The position numbers were made by a program, and so were the translations under genes. From Thermodesulfovibrionia bacterium (GTDB lineage: Bacteria > Nitrospirota > Thermodesulfovibrionia > UBA6902), in the NCBI GenBank assembly GCA_020053105.1, contig JAGVNU010000098.1, positions 1 to 48,590 of the forward strand: DNA of 48,590 nucleotides, written 5' to 3'. The stretch's first letter is position 1. Each line of letters starts with the position of its first letter. The notes under the pieces were generated by a model. The model was given only the letters and a program-made list of their open reading frames with translations. It did not search any database and had not been told where the DNA came from. Positions 1-9,062 of this stretch are shown piece after piece.

Positions 1-18
1 ACAAGTAGTATGCGCAAT

Positions 19-1227
19 TTATTTTCTCCCTTCATGTGGATATCTTCCGTTCTCAATATAATATGCGGAGGCAAGTCCGGCCTGTTCTCCCAGTGACATG
101 CATGTTCCCATGACACGGGTTGAACCTAGCGCCTCATGTGAAACAGAAATGCAGCGTCCGGCGCAAAGGAGATTCGATATGCCCTTTACCTTCAGGCAGC
201 GAAAGGGGATTTCATAATATTCACCGTCTTTAAGATATTTATAGAGCGTACCCTTCTTCCTGTCCCACAACTCAATGGGCCAGGAATTTTTCACAACGCC
301 GTCATCGAATTTCCCGGCATTTAGTATATCATCTTCGGTAAGGGTATATTCACCGATGGGCCTTCTTCCTTCCCTGTCCATTACCCTAAGAGAGGCGCCG
401 TCAATGTATGCGTCCCTGAATGAAGGCAGTTTCTCCGACAGATACCGGAGCATATTTTCGGCCCTGTTTGAAATCACCCTGATGCTCCTGCTATTCTCAT
501 GCCCCGGATTTATTTTCAGGAACCCTTCACCCGGGGCCTCTCCGAAACTGAAAACAGTGAATCTGATATATGAGGGAAACAGTTTTGCTGATGCGGCCTT
601 TGATAAATAATAAGGCACCTTGACGGGCAAGGTTTCATCGCCGGTGTTTAATCCTTTCAAATGAATTATAAATCCGGCAAGCTGTCTTTTCGATGCAGGC
701 GATAATTTATAATCAGCGCCTGCCATAAAAGCAGCCTCACCGTCTCCGCTGCAATCAATTAAAACCCGGGGAAAGATTTTGTGTGCTGTGCCGGACTGGT
801 CCAACCCGACCTCGACAACTTTATCGCCAACCTTGTTAACCGACACTGCAGCTGCATTAAACATAATGGTAAGCTTATCTTCAGCGCGGCACATGGAGTT
901 AAAGACAGAGGCAAGGTACTCCCTCGAATACGGAAGCACATAAACCTGCCCGATCTTCTTTATTTTATTCCGTGGAGATAGTTGATAAAGCCTGCTGACT
1001 ATCTCCCGGACAATCCCGTCATTTAATGTCTCTTCCTGCATGGTCTTTCCATTCAGGTACAGACCGCATATGTGCTGAAGCAATCCGGAATATCCGGTCC
1101 CGCCGAGAAAGCTGTCTTTTTCCACGAGCATTGTCCGCATGCCCGAACGAGCAGCGGCAACGGCTGCGGCTACACCGGAGACCCCGGCTCCGACGACAAG
1201 GACATCACATTTTTTTTCTTTTCCCAT
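19..1227 (-). CDS. FAD-dependent oxidoreductase (PF12831-like)
   Basis: A 402-residue flavoprotein. The N-terminus shows a Rossmann dinucleotide fold: a hydrophobic strand, GAGVSG (G13, G15, G18), an acidic strand end at E36 and an LGGTG turn at 41-45. The C-terminal part (about 350-385) has the LCAGRCIS segment and a GTCMSLGEQAG helix that close the FAD site in FAD_oxidored proteins. The family is redox-active but has no single reaction, so the substrate cannot be read from sequence. It is the last visible gene of the biosynthetic operon, 12 bases after the acyltransferase gene, which suggests a tailoring oxidation of the lipid product. It is complete: ATG at 1227, TAA at 19. It has no signal peptide, so it should be cytoplasmic. 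Confidence 0.85.
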   Translation of the reverse strand: MGKEKKCDVLVVGAGVSGVAAAVAAARSGMRTMLVEKDSFLGGTGYSGLLQHICGLYLNGKTMQEETLNDGIVREIVSRLYQLSPRNKIKKIGQVYVLPYSREYLASVFNSMCRAEDKLTIMFNAAAVSVNKVGDKVVEVGLDQSGTAHKIFPRVLIDCSGDGEAAFMAGADYKLSPASKRQLAGFIIHLKGLNTGDETLPVKVPYYLSKAASAKLFPSYIRFTVFSFGEAPGEGFLKINPGHENSRSIRVISNRAENMLRYLSEKLPSFRDAYIDGASLRVMDREGRRPIGEYTLTEDDILNAGKFDDGVVKNSWPIELWDRKKGTLYKYLKDGEYYEIPFRCLKVKGISNLLCAGRCISVSHEALGSTRVMGTCMSLGEQAGLASAYYIENGRYPHEGRK

Positions 1228-1239
1228 CTTCTTAACTTC

Positions 1240-2562
1240 TTACCCTTCCAACATCCTTTCAGTAATCGTTCTTTCAAGCACATCCACTTCATCATCGCTC
1301 ATCAGGCCGTCAAGATATGATATGACCAGATTGAGCCTGCCGTTAAAATAATTCGAAAAGAAACCGAGTCCCGGCGGCACAGGGACCCTCGGCAGGTGAA
1401 AGACATCTTCTATCTTTGCCCCCATCAGTTCAGGAGAAAGCGGGTTCTTGCTGACATGCGAAAAAATAAACGTGGCGATCTTCCCCTTTAACGGTCCGTC
1501 AATGATCTTCTTAAAAAAAGACAGTGGCGCGATGCGGGTCAGGTGGCTTGCCTCAATTATATCGCGGGGAAGGCCCGTCTTTATCTGATCATACATCTGC
1601 AACTTAACGCTGTTTACAAGTTCGTTCCGGTTGTTCACAAGATGACTTTGGGCCTGAAAGAAAAGATATGACACATGATTGAAAAACAGCTCCTGCTTAA
1701 TATCCTCACAGGACCTCATATCAATAGACACTGCGGCCAGATAACTTCCTTCCTCAGACTTTCTACTCATGAAAAGCCCGTTCACTGCCTGCATAATGAC
1801 CGAAAGCAGATACGGCGTCTCCATTAAATATCCCGCAGACCTGTAAGCGTTGTCATAAATTGTTTTTGTCTCCTGCTCACTGAACCTGATCAGTCTGAAC
1901 CTGAATCCCTTCTTTTTACCGTCAGAAACAGGCAATGCGGCAAGAGAATGTTCAGATAGTGAGATTATCTTGCGATTGACATTCCTGCCCGCAAGAAACT
2001 TCTTCATCCATCCTGAAAGGTGGGCCGGCGCAGTCAGAGAAACACCTGAGGAAACGCCGGCGATGCTGTTACTTTCAACATGCTGCTGAAACAGCCGGAG
2101 AAAGGATTCAGCCCCGCGGGCATCGAACAGACGGTGGTCAAAGGTCATCGCCAGACAGCTCTTTTGGTTCTGCACATTGATAAGATGGAATGCCAGATGC
2201 TCTGTGCCGTCTTTGAAAGGCCTGTTGGCGCATTCAGCTAACAATGGCAAGAGCCCACTTTCATCAGCACAATCATAAGAAACAAGGTTTAATTCACCTT
2301 CAGTATTTCCGGGCATCCGCCAGTATGGACAAATATTTATATCACGCGATATGCTGCCGTTCACTACCGGAAATTCACTGATAAACCGCCCAAGACGCTT
2401 CTGAAGGTCCGACGGGCTGATTACGGAATCCAGAATGAGCACGACCTGAGACATGTTGCCTGCGCAGGTCGTTTGCTTCATCATATAATCCAGGGAGCTT
2501 ATGACCCAGTCACCGCCGGAGAGATAACGCCTGTTTTTTGATGATGGAATAACGAACCGCAC
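1240..2562 (-). CDS. Condensation/CAT-superfamily acyltransferase
   Basis: This 440-residue protein looks like a CoA- or ACP-dependent acyltransferase of the condensation/chloramphenicol-acetyltransferase superfamily. The key motif is HRLFDARG (H143, D147, G150), a variant of the HxxxD(G) active site in which H143 would be the general base. An N-terminal half with a donor-site-like fold and a C-terminal NHVSYLFF segment (near residue 300) fit a two-lobed enzyme. It starts with GTG only 2 bases after the stop of the adjacent ACP gene, so the two are probably co-translated. The acyl chain may be delivered by that ACP and passed to a hydroxyl or amine of the product (inference). A WS/DGAT or PapA-like enzyme is the main alternative. 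The superfamily call is firmer than the reaction. Confidence 0.7.
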   Translation of the reverse strand: MRFVIPSSKNRRYLSGGDWVISSLDYMMKQTTCAGNMSQVVLILDSVISPSDLQKRLGRFISEFPVVNGSISRDINICPYWRMPGNTEGELNLVSYDCADESGLLPLLAECANRPFKDGTEHLAFHLINVQNQKSCLAMTFDHRLFDARGAESFLRLFQQHVESNSIAGVSSGVSLTAPAHLSGWMKKFLAGRNVNRKIISLSEHSLAALPVSDGKKKGFRFRLIRFSEQETKTIYDNAYRSAGYLMETPYLLSVIMQAVNGLFMSRKSEEGSYLAAVSIDMRSCEDIKQELFFNHVSYLFFQAQSHLVNNRNELVNSVKLQMYDQIKTGLPRDIIEASHLTRIAPLSFFKKIIDGPLKGKIATFIFSHVSKNPLSPELMGAKIEDVFHLPRVPVPPGLGFFSNYFNGRLNLVISYLDGLMSDDEVDVLERTITERMLEG

Positions 2563-2564
2563 GG

Positions 2565-2807
2565 TTAAAGTTTCTTGTGAAGAAAAGACGCCAGGGAGTG
2601 AATGGTAGCAAAATCCTTCTTGTCCAGTCCTGTTTCTATCAACTGCAGTTTGAAGGTCTTCTCTATGAAGACGAGAATTTCAACAAAGCCCAGGGAATCA
2701 ATACCCAGTTCATGAAAGGGCACATCCGCTGAGATAGCGGCTTCGTCTTTAGAAGTTATGGAGGCTATTCCCTGTATCAGTGTTTTTTGAATGTCCGGTA
2801 ATGTCAT
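2565..2807 (-). CDS. Acyl carrier protein (first of three)
   Basis: A small acidic four-helix carrier protein of 80 residues. The 4'-phosphopantetheine attachment motif GIDSL gives Ser38 as the modified residue, followed by the usual helix II (GFVEILVFIEKTF). It holds acyl or polyketide intermediates as thioesters in the cytoplasm. It lies between the degenerate ketosynthase gene (47 bases upstream) and the condensation-like acyltransferase (2 bases downstream), so it is likely the donor for that acyltransferase. No clear Shine-Dalgarno precedes the ATG, so translation may depend on the upstream gene. Confidence 0.92.
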   Translation of the reverse strand: MTLPDIQKTLIQGIASITSKDEAAISADVPFHELGIDSLGFVEILVFIEKTFKLQLIETGLDKKDFATIHSLASFLHKKL

Positions 2808-2854
2808 ATTATTTTAATGATCAGGATGAAGCTCCCGGGTCTTTGTCATATGGA

Positions 2855-3922
2855 TTAATCCCTTGCTTTCCTGAGATACACTACAGCCTTTTCGTCAAGG
2901 CAATTATATCTAATGCACCTTATTAATTCAATGCAGCACGGACTTGTTTCGCTGGCTATATTAAGGCCATTGAAATTGTCGGTCACCGGGCTCGCATATA
3001 TCTTCTGGTTCCTGAGCATCAATGCCCCTGCAGCACAGTTAAAGGCGCTGCCGGACAACATGCTGCCGAACAGGGGTGAATAAGAAGCAACAGGGATTGC
3101 AGAAGACAAACAGTCTTTATAAATTGACTCATATGCCAGCAGTCCGTCGGCATCAATAATATACAGGTCTGCCTGCGGCAAGTCTATTTCATCTGCGTTT
3201 ACTGATACAGTATGGACCTCACAAAATGAATTGTCCTGTTTTTTATTACTAAGCAGGAAAAAAACAGAGCCCTCTCCGGGGACCTGATACGCTGGTTTAA
3301 AATTAAAAGGCCTTATCCTGCCGTCCGGGGCCGGGGTCAGCTTTGTATCATGGATATACGCCAGCACATCTCCATACTGTTCAACGGCCCCTGCAAGGAC
3401 ATAATCACAGCGGCCCTCATTTAACCATACCTGTGCAAGCTGAAGGGCGCTGTGGAATGCAAAGAAAAATTGCGTGACCGTCAGAGTAGGCCCTTCAATC
3501 CCAAGTGCCGACGATATGTAAGACGCGGCGGCATTGTGAACGGAATTGGAAAATGTCGTCGGTGAGACACCTGCATCCCCGTATTCAAGGATGTCATCTA
3601 AAAAATCAAACGTCGTTACATGCGCGCCCAAAGCAGTGGCGGTTATTATCCCGACCCGCTTCCTGTTCAAGTCTTCTATCCTGCTGTTTGCGAGCGCTTC
3701 GGAGGCGGCAACAACAGCCATCTTGCTCAGCTTGTCAGCGCGCCGCATATTTTTAAGCAACGTGCGGTCAGAGATTGCCTGCTGATCAACTCTATACGCA
3801 AATGATTTCCTGCCTTTTATTTCCACTTCGGCAGGTGCTTGCCATCCTTCGTGAAGGGCTTTATCAAGACTATCAACGCCCCTGCCCCGTGCAAACACTA
3901 TCCCCATGCCGAGTATATTCAT
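2855..3922 (-). CDS. Degenerate ketosynthase / chain-length-factor-like protein
   Basis: A thiolase-fold protein of 355 residues that aligns with FabF-type ketosynthases but has lost the catalytic residues. Where the neighbouring ketosynthase has NACSSG, this protein has QFFFAF, so the active Cys is Phe153. The HGT region reads DADGLL and the KxxxGH region reads SYSPLFGSMLSG, so both His residues and the Lys are absent. In type II polyketide and aryl-polyene systems such a partner forms a heterodimer with the active ketosynthase and sets chain length. The gene overlaps the stop of the active ketosynthase by 4 nt (ATGA), the usual arrangement for a KS-CLF pair. The C-terminus is shorter than in a normal ketosynthase (about 410). 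Its role as chain-length factor is inferred. Confidence 0.82.
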   Translation of the reverse strand: MNILGMGIVFARGRGVDSLDKALHEGWQAPAEVEIKGRKSFAYRVDQQAISDRTLLKNMRRADKLSKMAVVAASEALANSRIEDLNRKRVGIITATALGAHVTTFDFLDDILEYGDAGVSPTTFSNSVHNAAASYISSALGIEGPTLTVTQFFFAFHSALQLAQVWLNEGRCDYVLAGAVEQYGDVLAYIHDTKLTPAPDGRIRPFNFKPAYQVPGEGSVFFLLSNKKQDNSFCEVHTVSVNADEIDLPQADLYIIDADGLLAYESIYKDCLSSAIPVASYSPLFGSMLSGSAFNCAAGALMLRNQKIYASPVTDNFNGLNIASETSPCCIELIRCIRYNCLDEKAVVYLRKARD

Positions 3923-5085
3923 TTTCTTCTCCGGCCTATCACAAGTGCAGCGTTATTGCCTCCGAATGCAAGTGAAGTCGAAAGGGCATAGCCCCCCCTG
4001 ATGTCCGATCTTTCAGTTACCGGGATGAGCGGGATATTTTCATCCTTATTGTTAAACCCTGCGCTTGCGGGTATCCACTCTTCCCTGAGCGCAGCAGCGC
4101 TGAATACAGCTTCCAGCCCCCCCGCAGCTCCTAATGTATGCCCGGTATATCCCTTGGTTGAAAGCATCTTCAGTTCAGTCCCGAATATCCTTCCCAGCGT
4201 GCTGCCTTCCACAAGATCGTTGTCCTGTGTTGCAGTGCCGTGGGCATTAACAAAACCTATGTCCCCGGGTTTAATCCCCGAATCGGACAGCGCTTTGAGA
4301 ATTGCCCTTTCCAATCCCGCGCCGTCAGGCCTGGGAGCAGTAAGATGATATGAATCACTTGCTGAGCCGTATCCCGATAAATATAAGTCAGATGATCTCC
4401 CGCGCCTTGCAGCGGATTCTTTTGTCTCAATAACCAGAACACCCGCACCTTCACCTAAATTAAGTCCTTTGCGGTCCCTGTCAAATGGAGCGCACAATTC
4501 CCCGCTGACAATGCCGAGTGACCCAAACCCGCACAAAGGAATGCGGTTTAATTCATCCGCCCCTCCGGCGATTGCAATGTCGCACAGGCCGTTTTTCAGC
4601 CAAGAGAGCGCAACCCCTATCGCGTCGGTCCCCGATGAACAGGCATTGACTACTGTCAGCACGGGCCCTCTCGCTTTGAATTTGCGAGAAATAAATTCAG
4701 CAAGATTCCCTTTCAAATATCTGTCAACAGGTATCATTGAAGCTGAACCGGTATCGCGGTATGATTGGTAGAATTCAAGATCATTAAGCTGGCACGCCAC
4801 TGTTGTGCCCAGGCAAACGCCCACCCGAAGGCCTGAAAGGTCATTCTCAAGTCCCGCGTCCCTGAGCGCCTCATCCACTGAAATGAGGGCCAGGCTTAAC
4901 GTCCTCCTGCCTTCTAAATAATATTCTTCGGGAATGTGTTTCACCTCAAAGACGGGATACTTCAGTGGTGTTTCAAACAATGTGACTGTCCCGGCGTTTC
5001 TCTTTTTCAGGTTGAATGACTCAAGCGTTTCAGCGACATTGCCGCCTGCTGCAGAGATTGCGCCAAGTCCCGTTACATTAATCAC
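3919..5085 (-). CDS. Beta-ketoacyl-ACP synthase, FabF type
   Basis: Elongating condensing enzyme of 388 residues with a complete catalytic set: Cys149 in NACSSG, His282 in NAHGTATQDND, Lys311 and His316 in KGYTGHTLGAAG. It would join an ACP-bound extender to a growing acyl chain by decarboxylative Claisen condensation in the cytoplasm. Both ends overlap their neighbours by 4 nt: the start lies in the stop of the deacetylase lipoprotein gene and the stop lies in the start of the degenerate ketosynthase. Translational coupling with the latter supports a KS-CLF heterodimer. Length is typical for the family. Chain length and substrate cannot be told from sequence. Confidence 0.92.
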   Translation of the reverse strand: MINVTGLGAISAAGGNVAETLESFNLKKRNAGTVTLFETPLKYPVFEVKHIPEEYYLEGRRTLSLALISVDEALRDAGLENDLSGLRVGVCLGTTVACQLNDLEFYQSYRDTGSASMIPVDRYLKGNLAEFISRKFKARGPVLTVVNACSSGTDAIGVALSWLKNGLCDIAIAGGADELNRIPLCGFGSLGIVSGELCAPFDRDRKGLNLGEGAGVLVIETKESAARRGRSSDLYLSGYGSASDSYHLTAPRPDGAGLERAILKALSDSGIKPGDIGFVNAHGTATQDNDLVEGSTLGRIFGTELKMLSTKGYTGHTLGAAGGLEAVFSAAALREEWIPASAGFNNKDENIPLIPVTERSDIRGGYALSTSLAFGGNNAALVIGRRRK

Positions 5086-6014
5086 CGTATCTCCAGTAAG
5101 TCTAAACCCTTATCGATTGTCACAATCTGCATATCAGGATAGTTTTTGTGCACATACTCAATCATCTCAATAAGCGCTTCCCTCTCATTGTAATATACTT
5201 CCCATAACTTTCCGGAAGCCCCGCTTGAGAGGCCCGTAACCGTATCTCCGGGCTGAGGGGTCCCGGACAATGGGACGAACTGAATTGACCACCAGCCATC
5301 TTCAATATATTTTCCCGCTGCCCCTGAAGGCATGAAACTCAACCCCTCGCCGGGGACAAATGCGCCGCTCTTGTCCGATATTCTTATTTTTGCGTCGATC
5401 AGGTGCTGGTACAGGACCAGCCATTTCTTTTCAGCATAGGCCCGATCGATCCGGCTTTTAATATCACTCATTTTGTGCCAGAAAGAAAGCTCACAGGAGG
5501 AAGATTTCAGATCATAAGGGTCTGAGCCCGTCGAGTTCAGCATCTTTTGCCCGGCCCTTCCCGCCCTGTAATATTTCGCCGTAATTCTCCTGACCGTCTC
5601 GTTGGATTTATTATAGGGATAAACCATATTCCTGACATGAAGCCCCCAGCCCTCAAGCGCTGCCTTTGATTGGGACAATTCGGATTCAAGCTGGTTCTCG
5701 GACAAGTCTCTCAGATTCGGATGAGATACTGTATGGCCCATTATTTCCCAGCCTGCTTCCTGAAGCCCTGCAAGCTGGGACACGCTTAAATAATCTTTGG
5801 TATTGACCCAGCCGGTCACAACAGCAGTGCTCGCAGCCTCGCCCCGCGCGCTGAATATGTCTTTTGCGACCGTGTAATCCGTCTCATATCCGTCATCAAA
5901 GACAAACGTTACGAGGGGTTTTGAGTTGGCCATGACAGCAGGGTCGGTGACAGGTACTGTGCTGCATGATGAAATAAGAAACAATATGGATACACAGAAA
6001 ATGAAACGGTTCAT
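5082..6014 (-). CDS. Polysaccharide deacetylase (NodB) lipoprotein
   Basis: A 310-residue exported lipoprotein. The signal peptide ends in a lipobox (LISSC) with Cys17 as the lipidation site and Ser at +2, which suggests outer-membrane sorting. The NodB deacetylase motifs follow: FVFDDGYETD (metal-binding Asp pair), GHTVSHPN (two metal His) and a VYPYN motif 3. Family members remove N-acetyl groups from amino sugars such as GlcNAc or peptidoglycan. The segment at about 200-270 is an insertion without a motif I recognise. A strong Shine-Dalgarno (AAGGAG, spacing about 5) precedes the ATG. Its presence inside a lipid operon beside glycosyltransferases suggests it trims an amino sugar on the exported product (inference). 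Confidence 0.87.
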   Translation of the reverse strand: MNRFIFCVSILFLISSCSTVPVTDPAVMANSKPLVTFVFDDGYETDYTVAKDIFSARGEAASTAVVTGWVNTKDYLSVSQLAGLQEAGWEIMGHTVSHPNLRDLSENQLESELSQSKAALEGWGLHVRNMVYPYNKSNETVRRITAKYYRAGRAGQKMLNSTGSDPYDLKSSSCELSFWHKMSDIKSRIDRAYAEKKWLVLYQHLIDAKIRISDKSGAFVPGEGLSFMPSGAAGKYIEDGWWSIQFVPLSGTPQPGDTVTGLSSGASGKLWEVYYNEREALIEMIEYVHKNYPDMQIVTIDKGLDLLEIR

Positions 6015-6069
6015 GGACTCCTTTATGTTTAAGTCAGGATAAATAATTTTAACTTATACATCCGTCCAA

Positions 6070-7833
6070 TTAAAATCTTGGGCAGATTTTGCAGGCCTTG
6101 GGCGGCCTTGACCCAAGCATGCGCCTGCGGTACTGCACTAACGTCTTTCCGTTCCAAATCTCTGAAAAAGGCTGATCAAGAAGGTTCCCAACTACATTTT
6201 CAGGCTGGCAATCACACACAGTGACATTGCCGTGAACATCAACAGGGACTGTTTGCCAGGGGGAACAACACCATGTACGTCTTGGCGAACGCTGATATAG
6301 GCGAGCAGGGGGGAGCAGCAGAAAGTCTTCATATCGTTTTGCAAGACCGAATTCTTCAAGACCGTGCACGGACAAGACCGGCAGCTTTTTTGAAAACGCA
6401 TTTACAACCGCCTTCCGTACGGTTGCAGAAATATCATCATCGGCATTTTCCCATAAAGTATCTTTAATATTGTGCCTGAAGTTCAAATCCGTCAGCATCA
6501 AAACCTTCACCCCCAGTTGCGCAACAATATCAATCAACGGCCCAAGATATTGCACGGTCTTTACTGATACAGCTGAAAATACGGCTGTGGAGAAATGTTT
6601 TTTCGATGCACAAAGTTCAGTAAAGGTTTTTATATTGTCTATTACCCTGTAAAAATCGGTCCCCTGCCTCACATGAGACGCTGTTTCCTGATCAGGGGCG
6701 TCAAGGCTGAACGCAATAGAGCTAAGTCCCGCCTTTATTAACTCCCTGGACAACTGCCTGTCCAGACTCATGGCGTTGGTCACCAATGCGACCCTTCGCC
6801 CCCGGGATGACGCCTCAGCGATAAAATCCACAACAAGCGGGTGCAGAAGCGGCTCTCCAAGCCCCACCAATGTTATCCGGTAGGCATGAGGCAGTATGTT
6901 GAGTATACTGCTGAACATTTCTTTCGGCATATCGCAAGCCTCTCTTCCATAAACTGATCGGGCGCAATACTTACATGTAAGGTTGCATCGGGTCGTGATT
7001 TCAATATTTGCCAATACAGGCTCGTTCTTAACGATGGGCGACAGCACGGGCTTATTGTCAACGACCGTCTGTCCGCTCGGGAATTGCGACAGATGCCGTT
7101 TTGATAAGGGAGAAACCGCTAAATATTTTTTGACCCCGGATTCGACCGCCGACAGCCGGCTTATTACTTTCATGTCCTGCTTATCTACTGGGACCGTCGC
7201 ATCGGCAACGGCCCTTACAATTATATCTATAGCTGATTTATTATTTGCGCCGCAAAAAATATCGTGTCCTGCGGACGGGATGATTACTGAGCGTATCGGA
7301 CCGTTAAAGCTGTTCTGTTTCCAAGCAAGCGCCTCTTCCGGCGGAACAAGCTCATCATCTTTGCCGTGAATAATCAGCACCGGATACCGTCCTTTAAATC
7401 TCTGCGAGCCTATTGAGTTTATCAGCGATATCATTTTTGCAATAGAAACAAACGGGATATCGCTTTTGCCGGACCTGTGTTTGTCCCACCTCTCTTTATA
7501 CCCGTAATCAATTTTTTTTGGCGCTGACGCCAGTATGAGCAAATGAGGATGAAACGAGTGCTTCAGAATAAACGAGAGAGCGAGGGCGCCGCCGGTTGAA
7601 TGGCCTATCAGTATAATCCTGCGTTTTTCTTTCCGGAAGGATGCGGCCGCATCGCTGATACTCTCAATGAACGCCTGTTCATTGAACTGCGGCGCATATT
7701 TGCCGTCGTGTCCCGGCAGTGAGACACATTTTACCGAGTTATTGCCGCAACTGACAGACAACTGTTGAGTCAGCGGTTTTAAACTTTCAGACGATCCTGT
7801 GTATCCATGCACCAAAACAATACCCGCAGACAT
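6070..7833 (-). CDS. Alpha/beta hydrolase fused to radical SAM-SPASM protein
   Basis: A two-domain protein of 587 residues. Residues 1-215 form an alpha/beta hydrolase: oxyanion region VHGYTGS, nucleophile elbow GHSTGG (Ser79), acid-loop segment IHGKDDELVPP (about 155-164) and SAGHD with His190. This resembles monoacylglycerol-lipase or esterase types. After a linker, residues 275-587 form a radical SAM enzyme with CNLTCKYC (C283, C287, C290), a GEP motif, and a C-terminal SPASM/twitch-like cysteine set (C522, C523, C540, C542, C581, C584) for auxiliary Fe-S clusters. The fusion suggests that hydrolysis of an ester or thioester and a radical reaction act on the same lipid intermediate. A good Shine-Dalgarno (GAGGTG) supports the start. 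The reading frame is continuous through the linker, so this is a genuine fusion in this sequence. The substrate is unknown. Confidence 0.88.
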   Translation of the reverse strand: MSAGIVLVHGYTGSSESLKPLTQQLSVSCGNNSVKCVSLPGHDGKYAPQFNEQAFIESISDAAASFRKEKRRIILIGHSTGGALALSFILKHSFHPHLLILASAPKKIDYGYKERWDKHRSGKSDIPFVSIAKMISLINSIGSQRFKGRYPVLIIHGKDDELVPPEEALAWKQNSFNGPIRSVIIPSAGHDIFCGANNKSAIDIIVRAVADATVPVDKQDMKVISRLSAVESGVKKYLAVSPLSKRHLSQFPSGQTVVDNKPVLSPIVKNEPVLANIEITTRCNLTCKYCARSVYGREACDMPKEMFSSILNILPHAYRITLVGLGEPLLHPLVVDFIAEASSRGRRVALVTNAMSLDRQLSRELIKAGLSSIAFSLDAPDQETASHVRQGTDFYRVIDNIKTFTELCASKKHFSTAVFSAVSVKTVQYLGPLIDIVAQLGVKVLMLTDLNFRHNIKDTLWENADDDISATVRKAVVNAFSKKLPVLSVHGLEEFGLAKRYEDFLLLPPARLYQRSPRRTWCCSPWQTVPVDVHGNVTVCDCQPENVVGNLLDQPFSEIWNGKTLVQYRRRMLGSRPPKACKICPRF

Positions 7834-7835
7834 TT

Positions 7836-9047
7836 TTAGCCCACCTCAAGCATCATTGCCAGCTTTTCAGCCCCTTTGTATTGTCCGAGGGCCTCTTTGA
7901 TCTCCGCCAGGCGTTTTGTCCTTTGCAAATTATTGACCAGTCCGGTCATTGCCGATTTAATCTTATCATCGGTCATGCTGTTGAGCGCATCAATATACAC
8001 GCCGGAATTGCCCTGAAAAAGCTGGGGCGGCACCAGACGCCTGCCGCAGCCTATGCGTTCAAGGCATACCCCGTTATGCGCCTGTTCAGGCTGGAAAGGC
8101 ATCACGATCACCGGTGTTTTATTTTGCAAGGCCTCAAACACGGTCATTTGACCTCCGTGGCAGATTAACAGGGAGGCATGAGGAGTAAGTTTGTGGAGTG
8201 GGGCAAAGGTATGTACGATGACCCTCGGATCATCCGGCATAATATTTAAAAACTCCTTCTGCCCGCCGGCAGCCACCAGGACTTTATATCCGAGTTCGAG
8301 CAGAATTTTTATAATCCTTTTTGCGGAAGAGGCCTGCGCCATACAGGTGCCGAAGGCAATAATCGCCAGCGGAAGATTGCCGTCGACTATCGTGCCGATA
8401 TCCATCCGGTCATATTGCCAATGGTTCCACGTGATCGGCCCGATATAAATGATGTCCGGTTTCCGGGACAATGGGAAAAATTCCGGGATGTCCCACAAAA
8501 ATGTGCGCTCCCCCTTCAGCATATATCGCACGTCGCTGACTGCGTCTAATCCGAAAGACGCGAGAGCCATGCTTGTTTTGATTGCGGCGTAACGATAGAA
8601 GCCGTTCAGAATGATCTGCTGCGACTCTCTGCCCCGCTCCCCGTCGACAAATCCAAGCACCTCCTGTGAATCCGGCGTCATGCAGCCGCAGGTGAGTGAA
8701 TCATAAGGTATATCTGCGATCCGTGCGGAGGCCTTGACGGTAAAACGGAACACGCCTAATACCCGGTCGGGCTTATATTCCTTCAGTAAAGCAACTTCGG
8801 CATTTATACAGTCGATGATGCCCAGGTGGTCTCTGAACCATTCAACGGTCGGCATTCCAGCCCCATCGTTTTCCTGAATATCGGGCAGGACATGATGAGC
8901 GATATTTTGTTTTTGCAGGAACCGCGAACTCTTCTCGCTTACGGCGACAAGCGCATCATGCCCCCTGTCAACAAGGGCTTCTTTTATCGCCAGGCATTTG
9001 GCCACATGCGACAATGAATTGTTCCCCGGCATCAGAAGGAACTTCAT
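7836..9047 (-). CDS. GT1-family glycosyltransferase (UGT/MGT-like)
   Basis: A 403-residue GT-B glycosyltransferase. The N-terminal acceptor domain starts with a strand and a glycine/serine loop (LLMPGNNSLSHV) typical of GT1/GT28 enzymes. The C-terminal donor domain has a FGTCMAQ loop and the nucleotide-sugar signature CHGGQMTVFEAL followed by PVIVMPFQPEQAHN, as in macrolide and glycolipid glycosyltransferases. It would transfer a sugar from an NDP donor to the operon's lipid product in the cytoplasm. The gene sits between an ACP gene and the hydrolase-radical SAM fusion, 2 bases from the latter. There is no signal peptide. Donor and acceptor cannot be deduced. Confidence 0.85.
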   Translation of the reverse strand: MKFLLMPGNNSLSHVAKCLAIKEALVDRGHDALVAVSEKSSRFLQKQNIAHHVLPDIQENDGAGMPTVEWFRDHLGIIDCINAEVALLKEYKPDRVLGVFRFTVKASARIADIPYDSLTCGCMTPDSQEVLGFVDGERGRESQQIILNGFYRYAAIKTSMALASFGLDAVSDVRYMLKGERTFLWDIPEFFPLSRKPDIIYIGPITWNHWQYDRMDIGTIVDGNLPLAIIAFGTCMAQASSAKRIIKILLELGYKVLVAAGGQKEFLNIMPDDPRVIVHTFAPLHKLTPHASLLICHGGQMTVFEALQNKTPVIVMPFQPEQAHNGVCLERIGCGRRLVPPQLFQGNSGVYIDALNSMTDDKIKSAMTGLVNNLQRTKRLAEIKEALGQYKGAEKLAMMLEVG

Positions 9048-9062
9048 AATGACTCATCTGTT

